Part shown: one piece after another, positions 63,636 to 64,000 of the stretch
Numbering within the stretch: the stretch's first letter is position 1
Layout of the letters: every line of letters starts with the position of its first letter
NCBI GenBank assembly: GCA_902728285.1
Contig: CACVBU010000982.1
Location: forward strand, 379,912-443,911
DNA from: Clytia hemisphaerica
Lineage: Eukaryota > Cnidaria > Hydrozoa > Leptothecata > Clytiidae
Direction: 5' to 3'
Length of the DNA: 64,000 nt
Position numbers and translations under genes: made by a program
The notes under the pieces: model-generated
Told to the model about the DNA's origin: nothing
The model's input: the letters and a program-made list of their open reading frames with translations, nothing else
Database searches by the model: none

Positions 63636-63888
63636 ATTTTGGTGGGAACTTATTTTGGCGAATGGCGAAATTTTTAAATTTTGGCGGGAACTAATTTTGG
63701 CGAATGACAGCGTAAATTTGTTCTATTTTGCCTTATTTTGAGCAACTTTGATGAATTTCAGGGTTCTTTAGGCAAAAAAATAAAAAAATAAATTTTGGCG
63801 GGAACTGATTTTGGCTAATTTCGTCTAAATTCGTCTAAATTCGCCAAATCCGCCAAAATTAGTTCCCGCCAAAATTAGTTCCTACCCC
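63636..63888. repeat. Dispersed inverted repeat element in CRPPA intron 1
   Basis: AATTTTGGTGGGAACTTATT at the left is matched in reverse by AAAATTAGTTCCCGCC at the right. The middle is shared with 24733-24950. About 253 bp. Confidence 0.75.
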
Positions 63889-63910
63889 GATTGCGATTGC
63901 CATTTTCTGG

Positions 63911-64000
63911 CTCCAGGCTTTTAGGCCTTACTCTTGGTCTATAGGCACTGCTATGGGCGACCACTAGTGACCCCCACCGGCAAATCGCTTTTTTATAGGT
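63911..64000 (-). mobile_element. Short LINE-derived repeat running off the window
   Basis: 63911-63942 is identical to 60121-60152 up to GGTCTAT. It then continues directly into the block that in the other copy lies at about 60388-60440 (ATAGG...GACCACTAGTGACCCCCAC). It is thus the same repeat without the coding insert. Confidence 0.7.

Noticed and set aside
1..64000. CRISPR array or bacterial operon
   Set aside because: Repeat arrays found are tandem or inverted without unique spacers, and the genes have spliceosomal introns.

Overview
The window is nuclear DNA of an invertebrate animal. It is AT-rich. Its genes have GT-AG introns of ordinary animal size, and they include a ciliary gene (CATIP), a class A GPCR, eL27, TFIIIC subunit 6 and CRPPA, all embedded in a dense mixture of small inverted-repeat DNA transposons. 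The Helentron, the SWIM/YqaJ element gene and the intron-bearing GPCR pair would fit a cnidarian (perhaps an anthozoan), but no sequence here settles the phylum.

Layout. 1-4.6 kb: old repeats only. 4.6-11.8 kb: a nearly intact Helentron (rolling-circle transposon) on the minus strand. It carries a cysteine-protease-like ORF with a 2A ribosome-skipping motif, a HUH Rep ORF, and a helicase ORF ending in an AP-endonuclease-like domain. The first two ORFs share one frame and are separated by a single UGA; the third follows a one-base shift at a T run. A five-unit hairpin array lies at the 5' end. 13.6-15.4 kb: a SAP-SWIM-YqaJ nuclease gene with one frameshift. 15.4-25.8 kb: gene-free and full of transposons, including a 1.5 kb element with a 6 bp target duplication and a 1.3 kb unit bounded by inverted minisatellites.

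25.9-36.9 kb, plus strand: the last exon of an unrecognised multi-pass membrane protein, a decayed intronless GPCR copy, an intact two-exon GPCR paralogue, and a three-exon CDC14-like phosphatase. 38.1-46.2 kb, minus strand: a ten-exon CATIP gene, convergent with the phosphatase. Possible CRE sites and an RFX X-box lie upstream of its start. 46.7-51 kb: inverted-repeat transposons. 51.6-57.35 kb, minus strand: ribosomal protein eL27, whose 4.6 kb third intron is largely transposons. 62.3-63.0 kb, plus: GTF3C6. 63.47 kb to the edge: first exon of CRPPA (ISPD).

The exon structures were assembled by hand from splice sites, reading phase and family similarity. The CATIP, eL27, CDC14-like, GTF3C6 and GPCR models close without frame errors. 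The most unusual object is the Helentron with a 2A peptide, a leaky-looking stop and a slippery junction, which together could make one transcript yield several proteins.
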